63,141 nt of DNA. Origin: an uncultured Clostridia bacterium. GTDB taxonomy: Bacteria > Bacillota > Clostridia > Christensenellales > UBA1242. Of this stretch, positions 34,007 to 43,177 are shown piece after piece. Each line of letters starts with the position of its first letter. Position 1 is the stretch's first letter. The stretch lies in contig CANRIT010000007.1 of assembly GCA_947630745.1 (NCBI GenBank), positions 1 through 63,141 on the forward strand. Reading direction: 5' to 3'. The notes beneath the pieces were generated by a model. That model was not told the origin of the DNA and ran no database searches. It saw nothing but the letters and a program-made list of their open reading frames with translations. The position numbers and the translations under genes are program-made.

Positions 34007-35193
34007 TATTTAGCCTCCTTTTTCTTGCGTGTTTTGCTGCCATAGGTTGAAGAGAACGCCCTTAACTCTTCCACCGACTTAACTATGATTGTAATGGCTT
34101 TGTCAAGCTCTTCATACGAATTGTTTTTGCCCAAACTGAAACGGATGGTTGAGCGCGCGTCATCGTTGTTAAGCCCAATTGCCGTCATAACATGGCTGAC
34201 AGTAAGGCTGTTTGATGTGCATGCGCTGCCGGTTGAAACCGCAATGCCGTTCATATCCAATTTAGTGAGCAGACTTTCGCCATCCACACCAACAAAGTTA
34301 ACCGAAATTATGTGAGGAAGTTTTTGTTTTGTGTGCGCGTTAAACTTGATATTTTCCACTGCGCCGGTTAGTTTGGAAATAAAGTATTCACTAAGCAGGC
34401 GAAGTTTGTGATTGTTTGTGCGCATATCGCGTTTGGCAATTTCACAAGCCTTGGCAAAGCCAACCACGCCAGCAAGGTTTGTTGTGCCGCCGCGTTTGCC
34501 GCGCTCTTGATTGCCGCCAAAGATTAACGGTTCAATTTTGATTTTGTTGGATACATAAAGCGCACCCACACCTTTTGGCCCGTAGATTTTGTGTGCGGAA
34601 ATGGTAAGCGCATCAATGCCCAAATCTTCCACATCAATATCCATATTGCCATAAATTTGCACTGCATCTGTGTGGAAAATGATGCCCTTTTCGTGTGCGG
34701 TTTGTGCAATGGCTTTTATGTTTTGGATTGTGCCAAGTTCGTTGTTAGCGAACATAACCGAAATCATAATTGTGCCTTGTTTTATTGCCCTAAGCAAGTC
34801 AGCAAAACGAATAAAGCCATTTTCGTCCACATCAAGATAGGTAACTTCAAAACCATTACGCTCCAAATACTTGCATGCTTCCAAAACAGAAGGATGTTCT
34901 ATTTTGCTTGTGATTATGTGGTTGCCCTTGTTGTGATTTGCGTTTGCAATGCCAACAATTGCCCAACTGTTTGCTTCACTACCCGATGAAGTGAAGTAAA
35001 TTTCGTTAGAATGCGCATTGATGGTTTTTGCAATTGTGTCCCTAGCCTCATCCAAAAGGTTGCTTGCTTCACGCCCAAACGAATGGATGGATGCTGGGTT
35101 GCCATATACCCCAGAAAGCACTGGCATCATGGCATTAAGCACTTCCGCGCCAAGCGGAGTGGTTGCAGAATTGTCCAAATAAATTTTATCCAT
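34006..35193 (-). CDS. nifS: Cysteine desulfurase, NifS/IscS family
   Basis: PLP enzyme that takes sulfur from cysteine for Fe-S clusters and thiolated tRNA. 395 aa. MDKIYLDNSATTPLG start, PLP lysine in SAHKIYGPKG (near 205), and active-site Cys loop STGSACTSNSL (near 325). The long loop and GSACTS pattern fit the IscS/NifS group I. Own promoter at 35212-35240; the stop overlaps the start of the scaffold gene. The C-terminus ends in a basic tail (TRKKKEAK). Confidence 0.93.
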   Translation of the reverse strand: MDKIYLDNSATTPLGAEVLNAMMPVLSGVYGNPASIHSFGREASNLLDEARDTIAKTINAHSNEIYFTSSGSEANSWAIVGIANANHNKGNHIITSKIEHPSVLEACKYLERNGFEVTYLDVDENGFIRFADLLRAIKQGTIMISVMFANNELGTIQNIKAIAQTAHEKGIIFHTDAVQIYGNMDIDVEDLGIDALTISAHKIYGPKGVGALYVSNKIKIEPLIFGGNQERGKRGGTTNLAGVVGFAKACEIAKRDMRTNNHKLRLLSEYFISKLTGAVENIKFNAHTKQKLPHIISVNFVGVDGESLLTKLDMNGIAVSTGSACTSNSLTVSHVMTAIGLNNDDARSTIRFSLGKNNSYEELDKAITIIVKSVEELRAFSSTYGSKTRKKKEAK

Positions 35194-35211
35194 AATTATC
35201 TCTCCAATTAT

Positions 35212-35240
35212 ATTTTACCACATTGAAAATATTATGTCAA
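35212..35240 (-). promoter_or_regulatory. nifS promoter
   Basis: Minus strand: TTGACA (complement of 35235-35240), 17-nt spacer, TAAAAT (complement of 35212-35217). Confidence 0.85.
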
Positions 35241-35397
35241 TAGTCAAATTTTAAAAAATATAAAAAAAATTGCCTGAAACTAAAAAATTTTTATAAATTT
35301 TGTGCAAATTTTTGTTAAAACGCAAAATTTTTACATTTTTTGTTTAAATTTTTGTAAATTTATTAAATTTAATTATGTTTTTTTTACATGCTTGCAT

Positions 35398-35739
35398 TTA
35401 TATTGTTTGCCCGTTTGTTGACTTATAATTTGCTTGATGTTTTAGTTCTGGCTTAATTTTTTGATAATAACCATCTTGGTCTTCACCCGTTAAAACACAA
35501 TTTAACATAAACTGCTGCCAATCGTTGTGATAAGCGCGGTCGTACTTTTCGTCCGGCAAAAATTCAATTGCAAAGTCATCGTGGAAACGCCAATTATGCA
35601 CGCAATTTTCTTCGTCTACAAACTGCGCATCAATCGCCAAATTTAGGTACGGGCAAGCGTTAATAAGTGTCATTTTGGCTTGCTTAACCTTTTGTACAAA
35701 CATTGTCAATTTACTTTGCGCTTTAAATACATACTTCAT
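35398..35739 (-). CDS. Hypothetical protein, 113 aa
   Basis: Not recognised. A small soluble protein with many aromatic and acidic residues (VHNWRFHDDFAIEFLPDEKYDRAYHNDWQQF) and three cysteines (C29, C46, C86). ATG with AGGTGAGG just upstream. The start is preceded by a possible -10 only; no good terminator is seen. A roughly 160-nt A/T-only stretch (35241-35397) separates it from nifS. Confidence 0.55.
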   Translation of the reverse strand: MKYVFKAQSKLTMFVQKVKQAKMTLINACPYLNLAIDAQFVDEENCVHNWRFHDDFAIEFLPDEKYDRAYHNDWQQFMLNCVLTGEDQDGYYQKIKPELKHQANYKSTNGQTI

Positions 35740-35770
35740 ATTTACCTCACCTTTTTAATAAAAATGCCTT

Positions 35771-35796
35771 TAAAAAATACAGGTCAAAAACCTGTA
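35771..35796 (-). terminator. Terminator of tcdA-trx
   Basis: TACAGG (35778-35783), 7-nt loop, CCTGTA (35791-35796), followed by six U residues on the minus strand. Confidence 0.85.
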
Positions 35797-35806
35797 AATT
35801 GAAAAA

Positions 35807-36121
35807 TTAGGATTTGTCACACCTTGTAATAAATGCCAACATATCATCGTAACTGTTAAGACCAACGATGCTGTCAATTTTTTTGCCATCTTTAAAGCAC
35901 ACCACGGTAGGAACGCTGAAAATGCGATAACGCTTGGCAATTTCTTCACTCTCTTCAACGTCAATTTCGTAAAAGTTTATGCTTTTTTTCTGCCCTTCAA
36001 TCTTTTCCATAATAGGTTTTAACATCCTACATGGCATACACCAACTGGCAAAAAATTCAACAACCGACAATTTTTCTGCATTAATTGCGTCATCAAATTC
36101 GTCTTGCTTAATATGTTTCAT
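35807..36121 (-). CDS. Thioredoxin-family protein with WCMPC active site
   Basis: 104 aa from ATG 36121, GGAGGGGG immediately upstream. Redox motif is ASWCMPCRMLKP (Cys28 and Cys31) instead of WCGPC, with the cis-Pro in FSVPTVVCF. Met in the dipeptide suggests a different redox potential from standard thioredoxin. Its start overlaps the stop of tcdA (ATGA). No thioredoxin reductase is nearby. Likely a disulfide reductase in the cytoplasm. Confidence 0.88.
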   Translation of the reverse strand: MKHIKQDEFDDAINAEKLSVVEFFASWCMPCRMLKPIMEKIEGQKKSINFYEIDVEESEEIAKRYRIFSVPTVVCFKDGKKIDSIVGLNSYDDMLAFITRCDKS

Positions 36122-36813
36122 ACCCCCTCCATAATTTTGTTTATTATTTTGGCGCACATTGCGCATGCCATACTCACTGGATAGTATACCACACTGCCAA
36201 TTTTTTTGCAACTGATTTTTAAAGATTTTTCTTTAGTATAACAAACATCCAACTTTTTTATGCCTTGTTCAACACAAAATTTGCGCAAAATTTTGGCAAT
36301 TGGGTCGTAACTGGTCTTTGTTATGTCGGCAATTTCAAATTGCGGAATATTTTGATAGCGATTGCCTGCACCCATCGCACAAATAATGTATTTTTTGGCT
36401 TGTTTTGCGTTTTGAATAAGCAGTTTTTTGGCTGAAATATCGTCAATGCAATCAACAATTATGTCATATTTATTTAGGTCAATTAAATTTTGTGTTTGTA
36501 AAGAATATTTAACATTATATGTGTTTATTTTAGCGACTGGATTTATACTAAGCAGCTGTTTTTTAATTTCGTCCACCTTTGATAAGCCAACATTATTTAT
36601 GTTTGAAACAAGTTGCCTATTTAGGTTTGTTATATCGATTGTATCAAAATCCACCACATCCAAATTTGTTATGCCCGAGCGCACCAAAAAGTTGGCTAGC
36701 GCGCCGCCAACCCCACCCACGCCAAAAACAATAACGCGGGCAGATGTTAACTTTTTTGCTTGCGAACTGGTTATCATCAACAAAAATCTATCTAAAAATG
36801 TTTCCATCGACAC
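36118..36813 (-). CDS. tcdA: ThiF-superfamily E1-like protein, TcdA (CsdL)-like tRNA t6A dehydratase
   Basis: 231 aa. ATP-binding VFGVGGVGGALANFLVRSGI, then DFDTIDITNLNRQLV and the adenylation Asp in DCIDDISAKKLL. TcdA cyclises t6A37 in tRNA to ct6A. The usual CxxC zinc pairs are absent, as in TcdA; a C-terminal SMACAMCAKIINKI segment is present. It could also be a MoeB/ThiF-like adenylyltransferase, but no MoaD/ThiS partner is nearby. Coupled to thioredoxin; the hslU stop is 5 nt upstream. Confidence 0.8.
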   Translation of the reverse strand: MSMETFLDRFLLMITSSQAKKLTSARVIVFGVGGVGGALANFLVRSGITNLDVVDFDTIDITNLNRQLVSNINNVGLSKVDEIKKQLLSINPVAKINTYNVKYSLQTQNLIDLNKYDIIVDCIDDISAKKLLIQNAKQAKKYIICAMGAGNRYQNIPQFEIADITKTSYDPIAKILRKFCVEQGIKKLDVCYTKEKSLKISCKKIGSVVYYPVSMACAMCAKIINKIMEGV

Positions 36814-36818
36814 ACAAA

Positions 36819-38126
36819 TTACAGCACATACTTTTTAAAGTCGTGGGTGTGGATTATATGTTTCATCGCGTTTTCAACAAATGGGCGGTCAATTGTAACC
36901 TTTACAAGCGGATTGTTGTCGCTTGCATTAAACGAAATATCTTCAAGCAGCAGTTCTATAATTGTTTGAAGTCGCCTTGCACCAATATTTTCGCTGCTGT
37001 CATTTTCTTCTTCCGCAAGTTCGGCAATAAGGTCAATTGCATCGTCTGTAAATGTTAGGTCAACATTATCCACTTTTAAAAGTTCTTGATACTGATTTGT
37101 GATTGCGTTTTGTGGAATGGTTAATATCTTTTTAAAATCTTCCTTGCCCAAACTATCCAATTCCACTTGGATTGGGAAACGCCCTTGAAGTTCAGGTATA
37201 AGGTCGCTTACACTTGCAATATGAAAGGCTCCCGCCGCTATAAATAGTATATGGTCGGTGTGAACTACCCCATATTTGGTATTGACCACACTGCCTTCAA
37301 CAATTGGCAAAATGTCGCGCTGAACACCTTCGCGGCTGACATCTTGACCATTTGTGCGCTTGGCTGCAATTTTGTCGATTTCATCAATAAAGATAATGCC
37401 CTCTTGTTCAGCACGGAAAATTGCCTCTTTATTAACAAGTTCTGGGTCAAGCATTTTGTCGCATTCTTCATCAAGCAAAATTTCCTTAGCGCGCGCAACT
37501 GTCATCTTTTTAACCTTGCGCGGACCTTTAAATGCCCCGCCAAAAATTTGACCAATATTAATTTCCGCTCCCGCACCGTCCATAAGGTTGATTTGTTTTG
37601 GCTGGTCTTTAACATCAATATCTATTATGTCGTTATCAAATTTGCCCGCGCTGTAGTCGGCATAAAATTGTTGGCGGAAAGCATCAGTTTCTTCTTGCTC
37701 GGGTTTTTGCTGTTTTTTAAGCGGATACAAAACATCGGTTATCTTTTTATCAACAGTAACCATTGCTTTATCTTTAATTTTTTCAATCTGCTCGTTACGC
37801 ACAATGCGCACGCTTGCTTCGGCAAGGTCGCGAATCATACTTTCCACATCCCTACCAACATAGCCCACTTCGGTGTACTTGGTGGCTTCCACCTTAATAA
37901 AAGGCGCGTTTACAAGTTTTGCAAGCCTGCGCGCAATTTCGGTTTTGCCCACCCCAGTTGGACCTTTTAAAATTATGTTTTTTGGGCAAATTTCGTCTTT
38001 AAGTTCGTTTGAAAGTTTGCTGCGGCGATACCTGTTTCTAAGTGCAATGGCAACCGCGCGTTTGGCTTTGTCTTGCCCAATGATATAGTTATCTAAGTTG
38101 TTTACAATTTCTTTACAAGTTAACAT
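36819..38126 (-). CDS. hslU: HslU (ClpY) ATPase subunit
   Basis: AAA+ unfoldase of the HslUV protease. 435 aa. Walker A GPTGVGKTE near 56, pore motif KYTEVGYVGRDVESMIRDL, Walker B GIIFIDEIDKIA, I domain (about 105-230), and the C-terminal ending that docks in HslV (FKKYVL). hslV is directly upstream; the genes abut at 38126/38127. Confidence 0.96.
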   Translation of the reverse strand: MLTCKEIVNNLDNYIIGQDKAKRAVAIALRNRYRRSKLSNELKDEICPKNIILKGPTGVGKTEIARRLAKLVNAPFIKVEATKYTEVGYVGRDVESMIRDLAEASVRIVRNEQIEKIKDKAMVTVDKKITDVLYPLKKQQKPEQEETDAFRQQFYADYSAGKFDNDIIDIDVKDQPKQINLMDGAGAEINIGQIFGGAFKGPRKVKKMTVARAKEILLDEECDKMLDPELVNKEAIFRAEQEGIIFIDEIDKIAAKRTNGQDVSREGVQRDILPIVEGSVVNTKYGVVHTDHILFIAAGAFHIASVSDLIPELQGRFPIQVELDSLGKEDFKKILTIPQNAITNQYQELLKVDNVDLTFTDDAIDLIAELAEEENDSSENIGARRLQTIIELLLEDISFNASDNNPLVKVTIDRPFVENAMKHIIHTHDFKKYVL

Positions 38127-38660
38127 CTAAACCTCCTCAACCACAAAGTTGTTGTTGGTAAACACACAAATTTCGCTTGCAATTTCCATCGCCTTTAACG
38201 CAATGGTTTTTGCGTCAAGTTTGGTGTTGTTTATAAGTGCTTTTGCGGCAGACAAGGCAAAATTACCCCCACTGCCAATTGCACACACCCCATCATCTGG
38301 CTCAATAACATCACCCGCGCTGGTTAGCACCAAAAGTGTGGACTTATCCGCAACAATCATAAGTGCTTCCGAATTGTTATGCCCGCCCGAGCGTATGCTT
38401 TTTGCGTATTCCACCGAACTGCGCATCAAACTGCCCGAATATTTGTTAAGCATTTTTTCAAACTCTTCACACATAAAAAACGCATCGGCTGTGCCACCAG
38501 CAAAACCAACCACAACCTTGTCGTCATAAAGACGGCGAACTTTGTGTGCTTTGCCCTTAAAAATTATGCTTTGCCCCATTGTAACCTGACCATCGCCAGC
38601 AATAACTGTTTTGCCATCGCGCTTAACTGCCACAATGGTTGTACCTTTAAATTGTTCCAT
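38127..38660 (-). CDS. hslV: HslV (ClpQ) protease subunit
   Basis: Proteasome-like threonine protease. ATG 38660 gives MEQFKG followed by mature TTIVAVKRDGKTVIAGDGQVTMG; the catalytic N-terminal Thr7 is exposed after removal of six residues. The GDGQVTMG and GSGGNFALSAAKAL motifs are intact. A separate promoter is seen at 38686-38714. Confidence 0.95.
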   Translation of the reverse strand: MEQFKGTTIVAVKRDGKTVIAGDGQVTMGQSIIFKGKAHKVRRLYDDKVVVGFAGGTADAFFMCEEFEKMLNKYSGSLMRSSVEYAKSIRSGGHNNSEALMIVADKSTLLVLTSAGDVIEPDDGVCAIGSGGNFALSAAKALINNTKLDAKTIALKAMEIASEICVFTNNNFVVEEV

Positions 38661-38685
38661 AAATCTCCTTTTAGTTTCAACTTTG

Positions 38686-38714
38686 ATTATATCACAATAA
38701 TTTACATTTTCCAA
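38686..38714 (-). promoter_or_regulatory. hslV promoter inside the trmFO end
   Basis: Minus strand: TTGGAA (complement of 38709-38714), 17-nt spacer, TATAAT (complement of 38686-38691) with extended TGTGA. It lies just beside the trmFO stop codon. Confidence 0.65.
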
Positions 38715-38719
38715 ATGAT

Positions 38720-40024
38720 TTAAGCATTAATTTGTTTTAATACGCGTTCAATTTCCGCAATAGAACGAGCGTAGTATTTTTGATTGCGGGTCTGCTTGTT
38801 TTTGTCCGATATTGGGTTAAGTATGCCAAAATTTGCGTTTATTGGCTGAAAATTGTTTGGATTGGCGTTGGTTAAATAGTTGTATAGCCCGCCAATTATT
38901 GTGTCGGCGGAAAAAGATATAAGTGGCTTATTATTTAGCATATTGTACACATTTATTGCGCAATATAGCCCACTTGCTATACTTTCAACATAACCTTCCA
39001 CCCCGCTTAGTTGCCCGGCAATAAAAATGTTGCTATCTTTTTTTAAGCGGGAATATTTGTCAAGGCAAACGGGAAAATTTACAAAATTGTTGGTGTGCAT
39101 AACGCCATAGCGCAAAAATTCGGCTTGTTCTAGCCCGGGGATTAAACTGAAAACGCGCTTTTGTTCGCCAAATGTTAGGTTGGTTTGAAAGCCAACAAGA
39201 TTATACATGGTGGCGTTTATATTTTCCTTTCTAAGCTGGACCACGGCAAACGGCTTGTCGCTTTTGTGCAAATTGGTTATTCCAACTGGTTTAAGCGGAC
39301 CAAATCTAAGCGCATCAAAACCGCGTTTTGCCAAAATTTCAACCGGCATACAACTTTCAAAGATGTGGTTTTTGTCGAAATCGTGCAGTTGTGCTGTTTT
39401 GGCAGAAATAAGTTGATTGTAAAAATTGGTGTACTCCGCCTTGTCCATAGCACAATTTATGTAATCCGCCTCGCCCTTACCATAGCGGCTAGCACAAAAC
39501 GCCTTATTCATATCAATACTTTCCGCACTTACAATTGGCGCGGCGGCATCGTAAAAATACAAAAAATCCTGCCCTAATTTTTGTTTTAGCGCATCACACA
39601 TCGGTTTTGTTGTAAGTGGTCCGGTTGCCACAACTGTTATTGCATTTTTGTCGAAAGTTGAAACTTCGTCACAAATAACATTAATATTTTTGTTTTGTTT
39701 GATAAGCCTAGTTATTTCGCTTGAAAAAGCCTCTCTATCCACTGCAAGCGCTTGCCCGGCGGGTACACTAAATTTATATGCGGTTTTAATTAATATGCTG
39801 CCAAGTTGTGTAAGTTCGCGTTTAAATACACCAGATGCTGTGGTGATATCATCGCTTTTAAAAGAGTTGCTGCACACAATTTCGGCAAAATTATCGCTGT
39901 GGTGCGCGGGGGTAAATTGTTTGGTTTTTATATCGAATAAATTTACCTTAACCCCCTTGTTTGCCAAATACAGCGCGCACTCGCTACCCGCAAGCCCGCC
40001 ACCAATAACGTTAACTTCTTTCAT
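38720..40024 (-). CDS. trmFO: Methylenetetrahydrofolate-tRNA-(uracil-54) methyltransferase
   Basis: FAD- and folate-dependent enzyme making m5U54 in tRNA T-loops. 434 aa. FAD site VIGGGLAGSECALYLA at the N-terminus; C-terminal GQLSGVEGYVESIASGL signature. Overlaps topA by 14 nt. Standard dprA-topA-trmFO order; the xerC/codV gene usually next is missing. Confidence 0.95.
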   Translation of the reverse strand: MKEVNVIGGGLAGSECALYLANKGVKVNLFDIKTKQFTPAHHSDNFAEIVCSNSFKSDDITTASGVFKRELTQLGSILIKTAYKFSVPAGQALAVDREAFSSEITRLIKQNKNINVICDEVSTFDKNAITVVATGPLTTKPMCDALKQKLGQDFLYFYDAAAPIVSAESIDMNKAFCASRYGKGEADYINCAMDKAEYTNFYNQLISAKTAQLHDFDKNHIFESCMPVEILAKRGFDALRFGPLKPVGITNLHKSDKPFAVVQLRKENINATMYNLVGFQTNLTFGEQKRVFSLIPGLEQAEFLRYGVMHTNNFVNFPVCLDKYSRLKKDSNIFIAGQLSGVEGYVESIASGLYCAINVYNMLNNKPLISFSADTIIGGLYNYLTNANPNNFQPINANFGILNPISDKNKQTRNQKYYARSIAEIERVLKQINA

Positions 40025-42083
40025 AATTGCAGCCTTTGTTCTCGCATACTACAATCTGTTTGCCGCGGCTATATTTTTTAAACAACTTGCTGCCACATTG
40101 CGGGCAGATTTCTTCAAGCGGCAAATTCCACGAGATATAATCGCATTTTGGATAGTTGTTGCAGCCAAAAAACAGTTTGCCATTTTTGCTGTATTTAGCC
40201 GCCACCACCCCGCCGCACTTTGGACAGATGCCGGTGTCTTCCACCTTTTTTGTTGGCTCTTTTAAATTTTTGGTATTTTTACATTTTGGGTAGTTGCTGC
40301 ATGCTAGGAATCTGCCAAATTTGCCATCGCGATAGACCATCATCGCACCACATTTTTCGCATTTAATGTCGCTAACTTCCGGCACTGGCTTTTGCATAAC
40401 CACGCCCGATTGTTTGCTTGCGTAATCCAGTTGTTTTGAAAAATCTTGATAGAACCTTGCCACAACATCCTGCCATTTAACCTTGCCAAGTTCAACATCG
40501 TCAAGGCTTTGCTCCATGTCGGCAGTAAACTTTATGTCCATGCAATTTTTAAAATATTCTTCCAAATACTCGGTAACCTGCACACCCAACTGAGTTGGCA
40601 CAAGCGCGCGCTTTTCGCTTTTAATATACTCGCGGTTGTAAAGCGTCTGTATGGTTGCCGCGTATGTGGATGGACGACCTATGCCCTTAACTTCCATTTC
40701 GTGCGCGATTGTGGCTTCGTTAAACCTAACTGGCGGTTTGGTAAACTTTTGTTCGGTATCTAGCTTTTTGTTTGTCAGCTTTTCGCCTGTAACAAGCGGA
40801 GGAATGTTTATCCCCTTTTCTTCTTCTTGCGGCTTTAAAAGCTTTTGGTAGCCGTCAAAGATAAGTGCCTTGCCACCCGCTTTAAAGATATAGTCGTTTG
40901 CCTTTATTTCAACCGACAAACTATCATATTGCGCGTAATTCATCTGGCTTGCAACAAAGCGGTTGAAAATAAGGGTGTAAAGTTTAAGTTCCGCCTCGCC
41001 AATTTTGCCTTTAAGCGATTCTGGTGTGTAATTAAGGTTTATTGGGCGGATAGCCTCGTGCGCATCTTGTGCGTTGGCTTTTGCGGCAAATTCGTTAAAC
41101 TTGCTTGGGCAGTATTGTTTGCCATATGTGTTTAAAATATAGTCGTGCGCCATAAATTGTGCGTTTGGTTCAACACGCGTGCTGTCGGTACGGATATAGG
41201 TTACAAGCGCGGTTTTGCCTTCGCCCGCAATGTTTACCCCTTCATACAGCGTTTGCGCCACCTTGGTTGCGCTGCTTGATGTCATTTTAAGTTTGCTTAT
41301 GGCGTCTTGCAACATGGTGCTTGTTATGTATGGTGGTTGTGGCTTGCTGTAACTAACTTGGCGTTTAACTTCACCTACCACATATTCCGCATTTTCTAGC
41401 GATTGTAAAATTTGGTCAACTTGCTGTTTGTTTGCTACTTCCAACTTTTTGTCTTGATACATGCTTAGGTCGGCTTTAAAGTCTTTGCCGTCTTTTGTAA
41501 GGTTGGCGGTGATTGTCCAATATTCCTTTGGCACAAAGTTGATAATCGCCTTTTCCCTATCCACAATAAGTTTAAGCGTAACCGATTGCACACGCCCCGC
41601 GCTTAGTTTGCCGCGGATTTTTTTTGACAGAAGCGGGCTTAGTTGATAACCCATAATTCGGTCTAGCACACGGCGGCCTTGCTGTGCGTTTACCAAGTTT
41701 TGATTGATAGGCTTTGGATTTGCAATGCTTTCCATAATATTCTTCTTGCTTATGGCATTAAAAGCGGTACGCACTGGTGCGTTTGGGTCTAAATTTAATA
41801 TGGTTGCCAAATGCCAAGCAATCGCCTCACCTTCGCGGTCAGGGTCGGTTGCAAGATAGATTGCATCCGCTTTTTTTGCTTGCGCTTTAAGTTGTTCAAC
41901 CAACTGCTGTTTGCCAGCAATAATCTCATATGTAGGCTGAAAATTGTTGTTTATATCTATTGCAAAACTTTTGGCGGGCAAATCTCGCACATGCCCCTTT
42001 GTGGGAAAAACAACATAATCGCTGCCTAAATATTTTTTAATTGTGTCGCGTTTACCCGGTCCTTCTATAAAAACTAACTTCAT
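40011..42083 (-). CDS. topA: DNA topoisomerase I
   Basis: Type IA topoisomerase relaxing negative supercoils. 690 aa. TOPRIM start MKLVFIEGPGKRDTIKKYLG has G-P-G-K in place of the usual S-P-A-K but keeps the catalytic Glu7 and Lys11. DREGEAIAWHL, active-site Tyr in YIRTDSTR, and SAGRVQSVTLKLIVDREKAI. Three C-terminal zinc fingers of C4 type are present (about 580-690). 7 nt after dprA. Confidence 0.96.
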   Translation of the reverse strand: MKLVFIEGPGKRDTIKKYLGSDYVVFPTKGHVRDLPAKSFAIDINNNFQPTYEIIAGKQQLVEQLKAQAKKADAIYLATDPDREGEAIAWHLATILNLDPNAPVRTAFNAISKKNIMESIANPKPINQNLVNAQQGRRVLDRIMGYQLSPLLSKKIRGKLSAGRVQSVTLKLIVDREKAIINFVPKEYWTITANLTKDGKDFKADLSMYQDKKLEVANKQQVDQILQSLENAEYVVGEVKRQVSYSKPQPPYITSTMLQDAISKLKMTSSSATKVAQTLYEGVNIAGEGKTALVTYIRTDSTRVEPNAQFMAHDYILNTYGKQYCPSKFNEFAAKANAQDAHEAIRPINLNYTPESLKGKIGEAELKLYTLIFNRFVASQMNYAQYDSLSVEIKANDYIFKAGGKALIFDGYQKLLKPQEEEKGINIPPLVTGEKLTNKKLDTEQKFTKPPVRFNEATIAHEMEVKGIGRPSTYAATIQTLYNREYIKSEKRALVPTQLGVQVTEYLEEYFKNCMDIKFTADMEQSLDDVELGKVKWQDVVARFYQDFSKQLDYASKQSGVVMQKPVPEVSDIKCEKCGAMMVYRDGKFGRFLACSNYPKCKNTKNLKEPTKKVEDTGICPKCGGVVAAKYSKNGKLFFGCNNYPKCDYISWNLPLEEICPQCGSKLFKKYSRGKQIVVCENKGCNYERS

Positions 42084-42090
42084 AAAACTC

Positions 42091-43170
42091 CTAACTCTTA
42101 ATATAACTGTTGTTTGCTAATTTGGTAATTATCCCTTCAAGTTCCATTTGCAAAAGCATGCCGTTTAATTCGCTTGCTGGAATTTTGGTATACTCGCAAA
42201 TTTGCTGGAAGGTCTTTTTTTCCGCATGGATATAATTTAATACAAGTTGCTGATTAAAGTCAAGTTGTACGCCTGCCGTTTTTTGAATTTTTTTGTTGTC
42301 AACCCCAAGACGGGACAACATATCGTCCGGATTTAAGGTTATGCTGGTGGGATAATCAAAAATAATTTGGTTTGTGCCAGCCGAAGTTTCGGAAGTTATT
42401 TTGCCCGGAACAGCAAAAATATCCCGCCCATAATCAAGCGCGTATTCTTTGGTGTGCAATGCCCCACTTTTTGCACCCGCCTCGGTTATAAGCACGGCTT
42501 TGCTAAGCCCGGCGATAATGCGGTTGCGCAATGGAAACTGATAGGCTTGCGGATTAATTTCGGGCGCAAGTTCGCTTAAAATAAGATTGTTTTCCGATAT
42601 GGTTTTTGCAAGGTTGTAGTTGCTGGCTGGATAAATGTGATTTAATCCACCCGCCAAAACAGCAATGGTTTTGCCCTCGTTTTCAAGCGCGGTGCGGTGA
42701 GCAATGCTATCCACCCCAGCTGCCAAGCCAGACACAATGGTAAAGTCCGCCTTGCACAGATTTTCCACATACTGTTTTGTAACCACCACACCATAATCGG
42801 TCAGCTTGCGCGTGCCAACCACAGCAACGCATGGTGTGTTTAAAAGTTGAAGGTTTCCGCGACAATACAAACAAAGCGGTGGATCCTTTATATCTTTTAA
42901 TATGGCTGGATAGCGCGCGTCATGTATGGTGATTGGCAAAATGTTGTTGTTTTGCATCTTTAATAGATAAGCATCAAACTTATCGGGCGCGGACATGGCA
43001 ACCATCTTCAATTTTTCTTGCTCGGTTAAAATGCCGTCCAAATTGGCAGTTTCAATTGCCGATGCAATGTCTTTGTTAATTGAAAATATAGAAAGCAATT
43101 TAACCCGCTTAGCATAGGTTAAAAATGGGAACATATCAAGCCAAATGATGTTTTTGTTGAAAATTTCCAT
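42091..43170 (-). CDS. dprA: DNA-processing protein DprA
   Basis: Loads RecA on incoming single-stranded DNA. 359 aa. The Rossmann-like core has AVVGTRKLTDYG, SGLAAGVDSIAHRTAL and VLAGGLNHIYPASN; a C-terminal winged helix follows (about 300-359, IHAEKKTFQQICEYTKIPASELN). Together with comM it forms the competence/DNA-uptake-linked pair. 7 nt after comM. Confidence 0.94.
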   Translation of the reverse strand: MEIFNKNIIWLDMFPFLTYAKRVKLLSIFSINKDIASAIETANLDGILTEQEKLKMVAMSAPDKFDAYLLKMQNNNILPITIHDARYPAILKDIKDPPLCLYCRGNLQLLNTPCVAVVGTRKLTDYGVVVTKQYVENLCKADFTIVSGLAAGVDSIAHRTALENEGKTIAVLAGGLNHIYPASNYNLAKTISENNLILSELAPEINPQAYQFPLRNRIIAGLSKAVLITEAGAKSGALHTKEYALDYGRDIFAVPGKITSETSAGTNQIIFDYPTSITLNPDDMLSRLGVDNKKIQKTAGVQLDFNQQLVLNYIHAEKKTFQQICEYTKIPASELNGMLLQMELEGIITKLANNSYIKS

Positions 43171-43177
43171 AGCACCT

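Noticed and set aside
37251..37970. 239-codon plus-strand frame opposite hslU
   Set aside because: Antisense shadow of a clearly conserved gene; no ribosome site or recognisable protein.
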